From Microbulbifer sp. THAF38 (GTDB lineage: Bacteria; Pseudomonadota; Gammaproteobacteria; Pseudomonadales; Cellvibrionaceae): a DNA stretch of 64,000 bases. Location of the stretch: positions 62,001 through 126,000 of the forward strand of contig NZ_CP045369.1 in NCBI RefSeq assembly GCF_009363535.1. The letters are read 5' to 3'. How positions within the stretch are numbered: position 1 is the first letter of the stretch; the number at the start of each line of letters is the position of its first letter. Made by a program: the position numbers and the translations under genes. The notes beneath the pieces are model-generated. The model did not search any database. It worked only from the letters and a program-made list of their open reading frames with translations, and was not told the DNA's origin. Shown piece by piece: positions 51,395 to 61,088 of the stretch.

Positions 51395-52398
51395 AGTTAG
51401 CCAGCCTTAAATCCGGCCGTGATGGCCAACTGGTTGTCGTTAGCGACGATCTCACCCGTATGGTGCCGGCCGGCGATATCGCTCCCACCATGCAGAGTGC
51501 ATTGGACAACTGGGCAGCAGTCAGTGGCGAGCTGGAGAAGCTGCACGAGCGTTTGCACAACGGCGAGATTGCCGGAGAGCCATTCGAGCAGAGCCTGTGT
51601 GCATCGCCTCTGCCGCGCGCCTATCACTGGGCCGATGGCAGTGCCTATGTGAACCATGTTGAGTTGGTGCGCAAGGCTCGCGGTGCCGAGGTACCGGAGA
51701 GCTTTTACAGCGATCCGCTGATGTACCAGGGGGGCTCCGATACCTTCCTGGCCCCACGCGAGCCGGTGACCATGCCGCAAAGTGAGGGCTTCGGCATCGA
51801 CTTTGAAGCGGAAATTGCCGTGATCACCGACGATGTGCCCATGGGAGTCTCCGCCGAGGATGCGCTCTCCCATATCAAACTGGTGATGCTGGTAAACGAC
51901 GTTTCCCTGCGCGGTTTGATTCCTGCGGAGCTGGCCAAGGGCTTTGGTTTCTACCAGTCCAAGCCCTCCAGTGCTTTCTCACCGGTGTGCGTCACGCCCG
52001 AGCAACTAGGAGACAACTGGCGTGAGGGCAAATTGCACCTGCCTCTGGTTTCCCACCTGAACGGCGAGAAGTTCGGTGAGCCCAATGCTGGTGTGGATAT
52101 GACCTTCCACTTTGGTCAGTTGATTGCCCATGCGGCCAGGACCCGCCCACTGTGTGCCGGCACTATTATCGGCTCTGGTACCGTGTCCAATAAGATGGAT
52201 GGCGGCCCGGGTAAGCCGGTGGCAGAGGGTGGAGTTGGCTACAGCTGCATCGCTGAGATTCGCATGATCGAAACCATCCAGAATGGTTCGCCCAGTACAC
52301 CATTTATGGATTTCGGCAACACGATCGCTATCGAGATGTTCGATGGCGAAGGCCAGTCGATTTTTGGGCGTATCGAGCAGACGGTGGAGAAGGTGTAA
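51391..52398 (+). CDS. Fumarylacetoacetate hydrolase family protein
   Basis: A 335-residue FAH-family hydrolase. C-terminal FAH fold with metal-ligand acidic residues in GFGIDFEAEIAVI and VMLVNDVSLRG, and substrate-site residues in CAGTIIGSGTVSNKM. It probably cleaves fumarylacetoacetate to fumarate and acetoacetate, the last step of tyrosine degradation, based on operon partners. GTG start overlaps the VOC stop. A strong terminator follows. Confidence 0.9.
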   Translation: MKLASLKSGRDGQLVVVSDDLTRMVPAGDIAPTMQSALDNWAAVSGELEKLHERLHNGEIAGEPFEQSLCASPLPRAYHWADGSAYVNHVELVRKARGAEVPESFYSDPLMYQGGSDTFLAPREPVTMPQSEGFGIDFEAEIAVITDDVPMGVSAEDALSHIKLVMLVNDVSLRGLIPAELAKGFGFYQSKPSSAFSPVCVTPEQLGDNWREGKLHLPLVSHLNGEKFGEPNAGVDMTFHFGQLIAHAARTRPLCAGTIIGSGTVSNKMDGGPGKPVAEGGVGYSCIAEIRMIETIQNGSPSTPFMDFGNTIAIEMFDGEGQSIFGRIEQTVEKV

Positions 52399-52427
52399 CA
52401 CCGTCTTTTCGCCACGGCTTACGCTGT

Positions 52428-52461
52428 AAAAAAAGGGGCACCTAACGGTGCCCCTTTTTTA
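52428..52461. terminator. Bidirectional terminator after the tyrosine operon
   Basis: Stem AAAAAAGGGGCACC / GGTGCCCCTTTTTT with loop TAAC. Symmetric A and T runs let it work both for this operon and for the convergent nitrilase gene at 52487. Confidence 0.93.
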
Positions 52462-52486
52462 TTTAGATACTTTCTATTTAGACTAT

Positions 52487-53344
52487 TTAGATTCCTAGTC
52501 GGCGCATGGAAAGTAATGGCATTTGTTGCCTCACCTTAGCTAATCTCTCAGCATCTAGTGTGGCAGTGATGATGGCTTCACCCTCACCTGCTTCGGCCAG
52601 GATCTCACCCCAGGGATCGATGATCGCTGAATGTCCCCAGGTGCGTCTTTTCTCCGAGTGGATGCCGCCCTGATTGGCCGCAATCACAAAGCAGCCATTC
52701 TCTATCGCACGTGCTCGCAACAGGGTCATCCAGTGCGCTTTCCCAGTGGTATGGGTAAAAGCCGCGGGCACCACAAAAATCTCAGCGCCGTTCATTGCCA
52801 GTTGTCGGTAGAGTTCGGGAAAGCGCAGATCGAAACAGATGCTGAGCCCCAGCATACCCCAGGGTATTGTCGCCGCACGGGGCTCGTCACCGGGTTCAAT
52901 GCTGGCGGATTCACGGTAACTTCCGGCTGAGTCTTCAACTTCCACATCAAACAAATGTATTTTGTCGTAGCGGGCTTGCAAAACACCGCGGTCATCGAAC
53001 AGCAGGCAAGCTGAGCGACTGCGCCTGCCCTCGGTCGCAGTGCCATCGGGCCGTTCCAGTAAGGGTACCGCGCCGGCTACCAGCCAGATACCCAGCTCCG
53101 CAGCCCAGCTCTGTAGCGCGTGTTGAATGGGTTGTCTGTCTGCATTGGCTTTATGGTTCGCACAGAAGGGTTCGGCCGCGGAGAAACTGCCCTTATCTGA
53201 AAAGTGTGCAAAATTTTCCGGTAGCAGTATTAGTTGGGCACCGCGTCCGGTGGCTTCCTTCAGCAGTTTGTAGGCTTGTGCGAGATTGTCCTCGACACTC
53301 TCACCGCTGATCATCTGCACTGCTGCGACACAAAGGGTTTTCAC
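52487..53344 (-). CDS. Carbon-nitrogen hydrolase (nitrilase, Nit1-like)
   Basis: A 285-residue nitrilase-superfamily amidase. Catalytic triad in LLPENFA (Glu), RYDKIHLFDVE (Lys) and SICFDLRFPE (Cys). The DVEVED segment after the Lys motif is usual in Nit1/NitFhit-type enzymes, which remove deaminated glutathione, so this activity is the best guess. Convergent with the tyrosine operon. Confidence 0.92.
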   Translation of the reverse strand: MKTLCVAAVQMISGESVEDNLAQAYKLLKEATGRGAQLILLPENFAHFSDKGSFSAAEPFCANHKANADRQPIQHALQSWAAELGIWLVAGAVPLLERPDGTATEGRRSRSACLLFDDRGVLQARYDKIHLFDVEVEDSAGSYRESASIEPGDEPRAATIPWGMLGLSICFDLRFPELYRQLAMNGAEIFVVPAAFTHTTGKAHWMTLLRARAIENGCFVIAANQGGIHSEKRRTWGHSAIIDPWGEILAEAGEGEAIITATLDAERLAKVRQQMPLLSMRRLGI

Positions 53345-54075
53345 AAAGACTCTCCTGATTTTCCGCTGGCCTCGAGGGGCAGGGAAAAGCTAGTGTCTGA
53401 CAGTATAAATCTCAAGTGTGCTTAGCTGTGCAAACTATTCGCAGATCAGAAAATACAATGAGACGAGGGGCTCAGTCTGTTGCGGTTAGGGTAAGCCGAC
53501 AATGTAAAGCTAATAGCATTTATGACGGTGCAAGATCTATTGATCTTTGAGCGTTGGATAGAGAATGTGAATTGCTTTTAGGTTAGTGATGCATTCTGAG
53601 AGCGGGCAAAATCTTCTAAGCAAAGACCAACCGGTTAAAAACGCCTAGAAATTCTCTAGTCGCCCATCCCCCATTTTTTACTCACATTTTTTGACCAATT
53701 AAAAAACTGGATGGTTTTGTATATAGTCTTAGCGGAAATGGTAATTCCGCTGTGTTCACTGAGTGACTAAAATCTTGCGTATTGTCATGAAAATTATTTT
53801 TTCTCAATTGCTCAGCAGTTTGCTTAAAAAAGCATCGCATTAGCCGATAAAAATTGGTTAATAATTCTCATTCTCTCCCTTCTAAATAAGTCTTTATGCG
53901 GCCTGGAAAAATAGTGCCAGAGTCGATTTAAAAAGCTTTCGTATTTCCTGTTGGCGCTGAAACTTTTCTGCTTCAATGCCGGCCCAATTCGATAAGTGGC
54001 GTAGAAAAATTCCACGAAAAATTAAAAGGGATTTTAAAAGCGCTTTTCTTGCCAAGCAGAAGTGAGAGAATAAAA
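53345..54075. other. AT-rich gene-free region before the YopT-like gene
   Basis: 731 bases, clearly AT-richer than the surroundings, with no convincing gene. A 63-residue frame on the - strand (53824-54015) looks spurious. A perfect 7-base hairpin AGCGGAA-ATGGTAA-TTCCGCT sits at 53731-53751. No convincing -35/-10 pair was found. The composition hints at transferred DNA. Confidence 0.5.
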
Positions 54076-54813
54076 ATGCCTATTTGGGTCGACAAAACAA
54101 TTCTGAACGTGACCGGCACACGTGTACGGCCAGTGCAGCAAGCGGTGCCCAACTACAATGGACACGTTGTTAAGGATTTCAGTCAGTGCTTCGATCCGGT
54201 AAAGGGGTTGATTACGGTTCACGAGGATACCTCTGGCGGCGTTTGCGAATCGCTCTCGGCTTTCTGGATGAAGTATCACTCCGAAGGCGGTAGCCTGTGG
54301 AACTGGTTATATCCCAATAACACCTTTGATGAGCGCCATCTTTTTCACGTGATGACCCTACAGCAGGCGGGTATGCACGATGACCAGGATAGAGTTACCG
54401 AGGCCTGGCTTGGGGTGCATAACCTGTATCCAGTCAGTCAAAATGTGTTTGGTGGTGCTTTCCCCAATGGGCGTGGAGGCAATACGATTCGCGGTATCAA
54501 TAATCCACGTAGAGCCAATGGGCAAAGTGGTGTGTTTTCCCCCAATGCCTTGGCTCGGGAAATCATTCTGGACCAGACTGGCGGTGCGGGTTGCTATAAG
54601 AAAATCAGCCTGGATGGTACCTTCTCTGGCCATACTATGTCTGCTTGGGTAGCGCAGGACATCGCATTCTTCGATCCAAACTTCGGTGAGTTTTGGTTTG
54701 AATCCCGCGCCTCATTCTTTAATTGGTTTACTCAGTCTTTCTGGTATCAGTCCATGTATTCTGCGGGTCTGAGTGGCAGCTATGCTATTCGGTCTTATGC
54801 ACGCAGGGGCTAA
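54076..54813 (+). CDS. YopT-type cysteine protease (peptidase C58-like)
   Basis: A 245-residue protein without signal peptide or membrane helix. It matches the C58 (YopT/AvrPphB) papain-like fold at all catalytic positions: Cys57 in GGVCESLSAFWMKYH, His186 in FSGHTMSAWV, Asp200 in FFDPNFGEFWF. The 14-residue His-Asp spacing and the DPNxGEF block are diagnostic of the family. No secretion system, chaperone or immunity-like gene is adjacent. ATG 54076 follows GAGAGAAT. The length fits a bare catalytic domain. It could be a secreted effector, a toxin, or an internal protease. Activity is inferred. Confidence 0.75.
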   Translation: MPIWVDKTILNVTGTRVRPVQQAVPNYNGHVVKDFSQCFDPVKGLITVHEDTSGGVCESLSAFWMKYHSEGGSLWNWLYPNNTFDERHLFHVMTLQQAGMHDDQDRVTEAWLGVHNLYPVSQNVFGGAFPNGRGGNTIRGINNPRRANGQSGVFSPNALAREIILDQTGGAGCYKKISLDGTFSGHTMSAWVAQDIAFFDPNFGEFWFESRASFFNWFTQSFWYQSMYSAGLSGSYAIRSYARRG

Positions 54814-54830
54814 CTAGCCACAAATATTGA

Positions 54831-54855
54831 GGGAGCCGCAGGTATGGTGGCTCCC
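54831..54855. other. GGGAGCC hairpin after the YopT-like gene
   Basis: GGGAGCC / GGCTCCC stem with an 11-base loop. There is no T-run, so it is only a possible weak terminator. Confidence 0.4.
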
Positions 54856-55042
54856 GCAATGTATTTCACTTCCCGCTTCTGCTCTCACCCAATTTCTCAT
54901 TCGCTCTCCCTCAAGTTGTGAAACCTTCCTGGTTCCAGGGTCACAGATAGCAATCTCGTCGAGTGTCACTCATGTTAAGGTTGACCGATCATTACGAATA
55001 CACTTTTGAGTGCAACAAACTGAGCACTCGCGAACAGAATTA

Positions 55043-56839
55043 ATGGAGAGTAGCGTGAAATCCGGCAAGGCCTTGGCAAAACACCTCAAGCGGGCATCTG
55101 GCTTTATCTTGGTCACTTGGGTACTGGCTCCCATATCCTGGGCCGCAACGGCAACCGAGCAACTGCAGGATGTGATCGAAGATCACTGGCAGTATCGTCT
55201 GCGCGAGGATCCAATTACTGCGGGACGTATGGGGGTGCCGGACTATAACCGCCAGTTGCCGGGGGTGACTGCTGAGGATAGAGCACGTCGGTTGAAGTCT
55301 GAACAGGAATTGCTACAGCGCTTGCAAACGATAGACGCTAGCGAGTTAGCGGATTCGGACAAGGTTAATCGGGAGTTGCTCACCTGGGTACTGGAAAATT
55401 CTATCGAGGCCAATCAGTTATTCTTGAAGCGTATACCGCTGAATACCTTCTCCAGTTTTTTCGGCACAGCCCTGGATGCGCACAGTGGCCTGGCGATGAC
55501 CAGTGTCGCGGATTACGAGGATTATATCGCCCGTATCCGCGAGTTTGGCCGCTTCTTTGATGAGAATATTGCCAATATGCGCGAGGGTATTCGCACAGGT
55601 TTTGTTTTGCCCCAAATAGTGGTGCAAGGCATAGCCCCTACGGTGCGAGCCCAGGTTTATAAAGACCCAACCAAAAGCAGCTTGTATAAGCCCTTTACCG
55701 AGATGCCTGATGCAATTACTACTGAAGAGCAGCAGCGCCTGCGCAATGCCGGCAAAAAAGCCATTGGACAGGTAGCCATTCCGGCTTTTGACCGTGTAGC
55801 GGATTTTCTGGAGGGGGATTACCTAAAAGCCGCCAGCGAAACCCTTGGGGCCGAGCAAATACCTGGTGGTGAGGATTACTACCGCCACAACATCGGCTAT
55901 TACGTCACCCTGGATATGGATCCAACGGAAATCCACCGCACAGGCCTTGCCGAAGTGAAGCGTATTCGTGCGGAAATGGAAGCGCTTATCAAAGAGTCTG
56001 GTTTTAAAGGCAGCTTTGAAGAATTTACCCATTTTCTTCGTACAGACCCCCAGTTTTATGCAAAAACCCCGGAAGAATTGCTAAAAGAGACTGCCTATAT
56101 CTCTAAGCGAATCGACTATGTATTACCGGAGTTTTTTAATCTGCTGCCACGCACGCCCTATGGAGTGGTTCCGGTACCCAGCGAAATCGCACCCAACTAC
56201 ACCACCGCTTCCTATAATCCTGCCGCCATCGGTGGCACTCGTGGCGGAGCCTATTGGCTGAATACACACGGCCTGGATCAGCGCCCACTGTATGAGCTTC
56301 CTGCTTTAACCCTGCATGAGGCGGTGCCCGGTCACCACCTGCAAGGCGCCTTGTCCCAGGAGCTGGAGAATGTGCCGGACTTCCGCCGTGATCTTTATTT
56401 GAGTGCATTTGGTGAAGGATGGGCGCTTTACTCCGAGCGCCTGGGCAAGGAGATGGGCATATACACGACACCCTATGAGCACTTTGGTCGCCTAAGCTAT
56501 GAAATGTGGCGCGCTGCGCGGTTGGTGATTGATACTGGTATTCACTCCCAGGGCTGGACTCGCCAGCAGGCGCTTGATTTCCTCTCCAGCAATACCTCCC
56601 TATCTCCCGCGAATGTACGCGCAGAAGTGGATCGTTATATTTCCTGGCCGGGCCAAGCCCTCTCCTACAAAATGGGGGAAATTAAGATTCGCCAACTGCG
56701 CGCACAGGCGGAAAAGGAGCTGGGAGATAAATTTGATCTGCGCGCCTTCCACGATGCACTGTTAAAAAATGGAGCCTTACCGCTTTCCATGTTGGAAGAG
56801 CAGATGCAGCGGTTTATTACAGAGCAGAAGGGCTCTTAA
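55043..56839 (+). CDS. DUF885 family zinc metallopeptidase, exported
   Basis: A 598-residue protein with a signal-anchor-like N-terminus (FILVTWVLAPISWA). DUF885 carries a HExxxH-type zinc motif: LTLHEAVPGHHLQGALSQE, then FGEGWALYSERLGKEMG supplying the third ligand region. The family is related to carboxypeptidase-like gluzincins and is common in proteobacteria. The start is uncertain: 55043 is ATG, and GTG 55055 is also possible. A perfect 16-base palindrome follows. Confidence 0.88.
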   Translation: MESSVKSGKALAKHLKRASGFILVTWVLAPISWAATATEQLQDVIEDHWQYRLREDPITAGRMGVPDYNRQLPGVTAEDRARRLKSEQELLQRLQTIDASELADSDKVNRELLTWVLENSIEANQLFLKRIPLNTFSSFFGTALDAHSGLAMTSVADYEDYIARIREFGRFFDENIANMREGIRTGFVLPQIVVQGIAPTVRAQVYKDPTKSSLYKPFTEMPDAITTEEQQRLRNAGKKAIGQVAIPAFDRVADFLEGDYLKAASETLGAEQIPGGEDYYRHNIGYYVTLDMDPTEIHRTGLAEVKRIRAEMEALIKESGFKGSFEEFTHFLRTDPQFYAKTPEELLKETAYISKRIDYVLPEFFNLLPRTPYGVVPVPSEIAPNYTTASYNPAAIGGTRGGAYWLNTHGLDQRPLYELPALTLHEAVPGHHLQGALSQELENVPDFRRDLYLSAFGEGWALYSERLGKEMGIYTTPYEHFGRLSYEMWRAARLVIDTGIHSQGWTRQQALDFLSSNTSLSPANVRAEVDRYISWPGQALSYKMGEIKIRQLRAQAEKELGDKFDLRAFHDALLKNGALPLSMLEEQMQRFITEQKGS

Positions 56840-56850
56840 AGTATTGTTTT

Positions 56851-56886
56851 TACAATTCCGCTCTAAATTGTTAGAGCGGAATTGTA
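56851..56886. terminator. Perfect 16-base inverted repeat, terminator-like
   Basis: TACAATTCCGCTCTAA / TTAGAGCGGAATTGTA with a 4-base loop. There is no long T-run in either direction, so it may work as an mRNA 3'-end stabiliser or weak terminator between DUF885 and the convergent TSUP gene. Confidence 0.6.
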
Positions 56887-56944
56887 AGTAGAAGCTGACG
56901 CATCCCTAGCAAACTATTTATTCACGCGAAAAATCAGCTTGTTT

Positions 56945-57724
56945 TCAAGTAAAACCTATCCACCCCATAGCGTGGGCGTACTTTATTAGCATCCCGCTAC
57001 ACATAAAAACGACTACCCCTCTTAAATAGGCAGGGTTAATTTTAAAAAGGCAGTGTGACCCTATCCATGCACCTATGACTTGTCCAATCATCATTAGGGC
57101 GCCTATGACCCACACCACTTGTCCCGCAAGTAAAAATACCAATAATGAGGCTAAATTAGTGGCGAAGTTAAGAGGTTTTGCCATGGCGGTGGAGGTCAAT
57201 AAATCTTGTCCACGGCAAGCAATACCAGATAAAGTAAAAAATGACCCAGTCCCAGGCCCGAACATACCATCATAGTATCCAATGAATGGAATTACCCCAT
57301 ATTGATATTTTCTGTTAGATAACTTGGGCTCATCATTATTCTGATTCATAGACGGAGAAATCAGAAAATAAATAGCAATAAATAACAGCACTACTGGAAT
57401 AACAAAAGACAAAATTTCAGTGTTGATAAACTGAACAATTATTGTTCCAAACGCTGCTCCAATAAAGGCAGATAGCATTAATTTTTTAATCCCGTCCCAG
57501 CTTATTTTATTACTCCTAATCATCATATAGGTGGCTGTTGCTGTACCGATACTGCCTTGTAATTTATTAGTACCTAAGGCAGACAGTGGCGGTACACCAC
57601 TTAGAATCAGGGCGGGAACTGTTATCAAACCGCCACCGCCCGCTAATGTATCGAGTAGACCGGCAATAACGGCAACCAAAAATAAAACAGATAACAGTTC
57701 CAGGGAATAGCTTGCGAACTCCAA
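56945..57724 (-). CDS. TSUP family transporter (TauE/SafE)
   Basis: A 259-residue inner-membrane protein with seven or eight helices. TSUP motifs: VIAGLLDTLAGGGGLITVPALILSGVPP near the N-terminus and the repeated pattern GYYDGMFGPGTGSFF mid-protein. Such proteins export sulfite, sulfoacetate or similar small anions. The substrate cannot be told. It is AT-richer than nearby genes. Confidence 0.9.
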   Translation of the reverse strand: MEFASYSLELLSVLFLVAVIAGLLDTLAGGGGLITVPALILSGVPPLSALGTNKLQGSIGTATATYMMIRSNKISWDGIKKLMLSAFIGAAFGTIIVQFINTEILSFVIPVVLLFIAIYFLISPSMNQNNDEPKLSNRKYQYGVIPFIGYYDGMFGPGTGSFFTLSGIACRGQDLLTSTAMAKPLNFATNLASLLVFLLAGQVVWVIGALMMIGQVIGAWIGSHCLFKINPAYLRGVVVFMCSGMLIKYAHAMGWIGFT

Positions 57725-57782
57725 ATGAGTAACTCCTTTCGTCTGTAGCTAAGATTTCTCTTTCAATAACCTTCTTGTCATT

Positions 57783-59270
57783 TTAGCCGTCATTGTTTTT
57801 CTTCCACCATGTCAGGAAATTTTCCCCAATGGAGTGCTGGGGTAGGGAGTGAGAATTTTCTTCAATCCCCTGTTCTTTTTCCATTTCAGTGACTTTTTGG
57901 TTAGCTGTATTGAACCAAGCTTTGGGGTCTTTTGTTCCATGCTGTAGAGCATTGCCGTAGAGCGCGGCACTAAACCAGGTACGCTGGGAATCGTCGCTGC
58001 AACCAAAAGAGGTTCTATTATCGGCGGCGGAGGTGAATACGATACGATTTGGAGTGCTTAAAGGCTCAATCCATTGGCCGGAATAGCAGGCAGAAATCAC
58101 TATCCACTGGTATTGTGCATTGAGGTTATCCAGCCATTTTTTTCCGTCGGCCACTGACAAGTCCATTAGAGGCATTTTACCCTCAGCGATTTTTAAATCG
58201 CCGTTGCGGGCACCGTGGCTAACAAGGTGTACAAACAATAGATCTTCTTGTGGGTCCAGTAATTGATCCAGGGCATTGAGACTTTCCTGAATACTGGTGC
58301 GCGTGGCGAGAGGAAAGCTGTAGCCGCCACCGTTGCTGAGACGTAACACGCGTTTCTCAATACCAAATGCCTCATCAAGGCGCTCTACTACCCAGTCCAA
58401 TTCCCTGGCAAAAACCGGAGAGGTGCCATCACCACCAACTAGCAGTGTATATACATCTCGCACGCCAGGCCTCTGTGGTGCCAGTGAGTCAATAGCGTTT
58501 TGTAAGCGATTACTCTCACTATATAAGCGGGTTTCCGCCTGGGCGCTGGGCATATTCGCCTGTGCGCGCCAAGCTTCCTCACTGGGGTAATAAATATTTT
58601 CGGAGAAATAGCCAGATTGTTCGATAGTGGTTCCTTCGGCATCCGTACTAATTTGTACGCCTTCACCCTCAGCTTTCCCATAGCGGAATGTGGCATGGAT
58701 AATAGTGCCGTCGGGCTGGGTTAGTTCACCTTCACCGGAGTAGGAGCCGTATTCGAAGCCGCCGTTATAACGATAGCCATCATTATCCGAGTAACTTCCT
58801 TTTATTAAATAACCGTTCTCAAATGTGCCCTGATAATGGCTGCCATCTTCAGTGGTTAACTTACCTTCGCCGTGAGGGTCATAAGCCAGAAACTCACCGC
58901 TATACACTTCACCGTCATTCCATTTTACTGTGCCTTTTTGCAGTTCTCCTTCACTGAAATGCCCCGACCATTCATTTTCGCTACAGGTATAGCGACCTTT
59001 TCCGTGTGGTTCACCATTGAGGAATTCACCTTTATAAGTACAGCCATCTGCTTCGGTAAGTAGTCCTTGACCACTAATGAGGCCATTGTGAAATTCCCCG
59101 CGATAATGATTGCCATTGGGCCATTGCAACTGGCCTCGGCCATGGAAAAAACCGTTTTGTAAGTCGCCTTTGTATATGGAACCATCTGGCAGGGCGGTGC
59201 CGCCTGCAAACTGTGTTGGCTCGCAGGCACTAAGAAGGAAAAAAAGCGGGGTTAGGTAAGCGTATCTCAT
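57783..59270 (-). CDS. Lipoprotein with MORN repeats and C13 (legumain-like) peptidase domain
   Basis: A 495-residue protein. Lipobox LSAC. Residues about 20-225 form eight or nine MORN repeats (YKGDLQNGFFHGRGQL, YRGEFHNGLISGQG, YKGEFLNGEPHGKG and so on). The C-terminal half is a caspase-fold peptidase of clan CD, family C13: His in HLVSHGARNGDL, Cys in WIVISACYSG. It would sit at the outer-membrane periplasmic face or cell surface. It starts about 66 bases downstream of rtcR on the same strand, so co-transcription is possible. Start 59270 is preferred over 59285. Confidence 0.85.
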   Translation of the reverse strand: MRYAYLTPLFFLLSACEPTQFAGGTALPDGSIYKGDLQNGFFHGRGQLQWPNGNHYRGEFHNGLISGQGLLTEADGCTYKGEFLNGEPHGKGRYTCSENEWSGHFSEGELQKGTVKWNDGEVYSGEFLAYDPHGEGKLTTEDGSHYQGTFENGYLIKGSYSDNDGYRYNGGFEYGSYSGEGELTQPDGTIIHATFRYGKAEGEGVQISTDAEGTTIEQSGYFSENIYYPSEEAWRAQANMPSAQAETRLYSESNRLQNAIDSLAPQRPGVRDVYTLLVGGDGTSPVFARELDWVVERLDEAFGIEKRVLRLSNGGGYSFPLATRTSIQESLNALDQLLDPQEDLLFVHLVSHGARNGDLKIAEGKMPLMDLSVADGKKWLDNLNAQYQWIVISACYSGQWIEPLSTPNRIVFTSAADNRTSFGCSDDSQRTWFSAALYGNALQHGTKDPKAWFNTANQKVTEMEKEQGIEENSHSLPQHSIGENFLTWWKKNNDG

Positions 59271-59335
59271 TCCGTGATCCATCATTGGTGCTCTGGAGTG
59301 AGATTAACAAAATGGCACCAACAGGGCTCTAGGCT

Positions 59336-60943
59336 TTATGTAGTTGTTAGATGTAGTTGCTCGAACTTGAGCCCATATTTATCCAACAGCTGGCGTACCC
59401 GATGAGAATCGTTATTGGATTTTTTGGTGGCGCGACTCACCTGGAATAGTTTGCGACCGGCTTCTGCCATGGAATTGGATTCCTCACATACCCGGATTAG
59501 CCCAGCTAGTTTGATCTGCTCGTAGTAATCCATTTGTTCAATACTGCCGGGGCCCAGTAACGCTTCGATACGCGCAAAGGGTAGCGATGCTCCACTATTA
59601 CTTGGGGTTTGCCATTTGAAGCGCAGTCGCTGGATTTCCTCCTCCACCACTTCAGTGGTGATGCGCCCACCATCGGCAAGAGTGCCCATACGTAGGATAC
59701 TGGCATTAAGATCGCGGAAGTTAGCGGACCAGCTGGCCTCTGCTGAAAGGCCAAAGTTGAGGTACCTCTCCCGTGCCTCTTTATTGAAGCTCACCAAATG
59801 GCCGGACTTTCTGGAAAAAGCCTCCAGCTCAAAGTCGATATTGGGTTCCAGGTCTTCCATGCGCTCACGCAGGGAGGGTAGGCGGTAGGTCCATAAGTCG
59901 ATACGAGCCAGCAGGTCTGCGCGAAACTTACCCTCGCGGCTGAGCTGCACAAGATCCCGGTTGGTACCGGCGATCAACTGGAAGTGACTGCTCACTTCTT
60001 TGTCTGAGCCGAAGGGCATAAAGCGCTTGTGCTCTATGGCTCGCAGCAGCATCGCTTGCTCGTCCAGTCCCAATTCACCGATTTCGTCCAGAAATAGCAG
60101 GCCCTTATCTGCCTCCATTAAAAGCCCAGGGCGGTGAGTGGTGGCGCCGGTAAAGGCACCTTTACGGTGGCCGAATAGGGCGGACATGGCATTCTCGCCG
60201 CGTAGGGTGGCGCAGTTTACCGCGACCAGGCCCCCTTCCAATTTTCCACGTTGCTTACGTAACTCATAGACACGCTGGGCCAGCTGCGATTTACCTGCTC
60301 CCGTCGGTCCTGTAATCAGAATGGGCGCGTCGGAGCGGATAGAGACCTGCTCCAACTGCTCGATCATCTGATTAAAGGCGAGATTATTCGTCTCAATGCC
60401 GCCTTTCAGGTAGGTGGTGCCCTCCTGGTGTTCTCGCTGGAAGCGTGAGGCAATCTGGTCGTACTTGGATAGATCCAAATCGATAATCTGGTACTGACCC
60501 GGCAGGTTACTGTTTTTGTGTGCAGGAGAAGTTTGCAGCAGGCGCCCAGGGAAATAACCGGCCTCTGTGAGCAGGTATAGGCAGATCTGGGCCACGTGGG
60601 TGCCAGTCGTGATATGTACCAGGTACTGCTCCCGGTCTGGCTTAAAAGCGTAATCGCGAGCGAAATCCAGCAGGTTGCTGTACACGCTCTCGAAATCCCA
60701 GGGGTCATTGAAGTTGATCCGGTGATGGACCACCTCTGTTTCAGGGGAAACACGTGCAATGTCCTCGGTGACCTGGTCTGCCAGGTTCTTCGAATGGTTG
60801 TCGAAAAGGAGTTCCAGCCGATCGATTAGCAGGTCATCGTGCTGGCACATGGAGATATTGGGCCGCCACTTATCCCAACGCTTGTCGCCTTTGCCGCGCC
60901 GATCCTTGGTGGTACCGAGAATACTGATAGCTACTGTTTTCAT
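59336..60943 (-). CDS. rtcR: Sigma-54-dependent RNA-repair regulator RtcR
   Basis: A 535-residue regulator. N-terminal CARF-type domain (about 1-180), expected to sense an RNA-derived ligand. Central AAA+ domain with Walker A GPTGAGKS, GAFTGA loop (RKGAFTGATT) that contacts sigma-54, and Walker B LLFLDEIGEL. The C-terminus is helical (RVRQLLDKYGL), probably the DNA-binding domain. It is divergent from rtcB, whose promoter carries a sigma-54 site. The AT-rich 250-base gap should contain its enhancer sites. Confidence 0.95.
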   Translation of the reverse strand: MKTVAISILGTTKDRRGKGDKRWDKWRPNISMCQHDDLLIDRLELLFDNHSKNLADQVTEDIARVSPETEVVHHRINFNDPWDFESVYSNLLDFARDYAFKPDREQYLVHITTGTHVAQICLYLLTEAGYFPGRLLQTSPAHKNSNLPGQYQIIDLDLSKYDQIASRFQREHQEGTTYLKGGIETNNLAFNQMIEQLEQVSIRSDAPILITGPTGAGKSQLAQRVYELRKQRGKLEGGLVAVNCATLRGENAMSALFGHRKGAFTGATTHRPGLLMEADKGLLFLDEIGELGLDEQAMLLRAIEHKRFMPFGSDKEVSSHFQLIAGTNRDLVQLSREGKFRADLLARIDLWTYRLPSLRERMEDLEPNIDFELEAFSRKSGHLVSFNKEARERYLNFGLSAEASWSANFRDLNASILRMGTLADGGRITTEVVEEEIQRLRFKWQTPSNSGASLPFARIEALLGPGSIEQMDYYEQIKLAGLIRVCEESNSMAEAGRKLFQVSRATKKSNNDSHRVRQLLDKYGLKFEQLHLTTT

Positions 60944-61088
60944 GCTATCTAAAATAATAAATAGCTATCAAAAAAGATAGATATTTATTGTTTTCAACTT
61001 AGTTAAGGTTTCCTTAGAAATCTACTTATGAAATTATTTTTCTTTTAAAAACAATGGCTTACATTATTTTCAGAAGTTTTTCCAAAAG

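Noticed and set aside
53824..54015. 63-residue frame in the AT-rich gap before the YopT-like gene
   Set aside because: No ribosome site, no hydrophobic or motif pattern, and composition similar to random AT-rich DNA. Considered as an immunity or chaperone partner but not supported.
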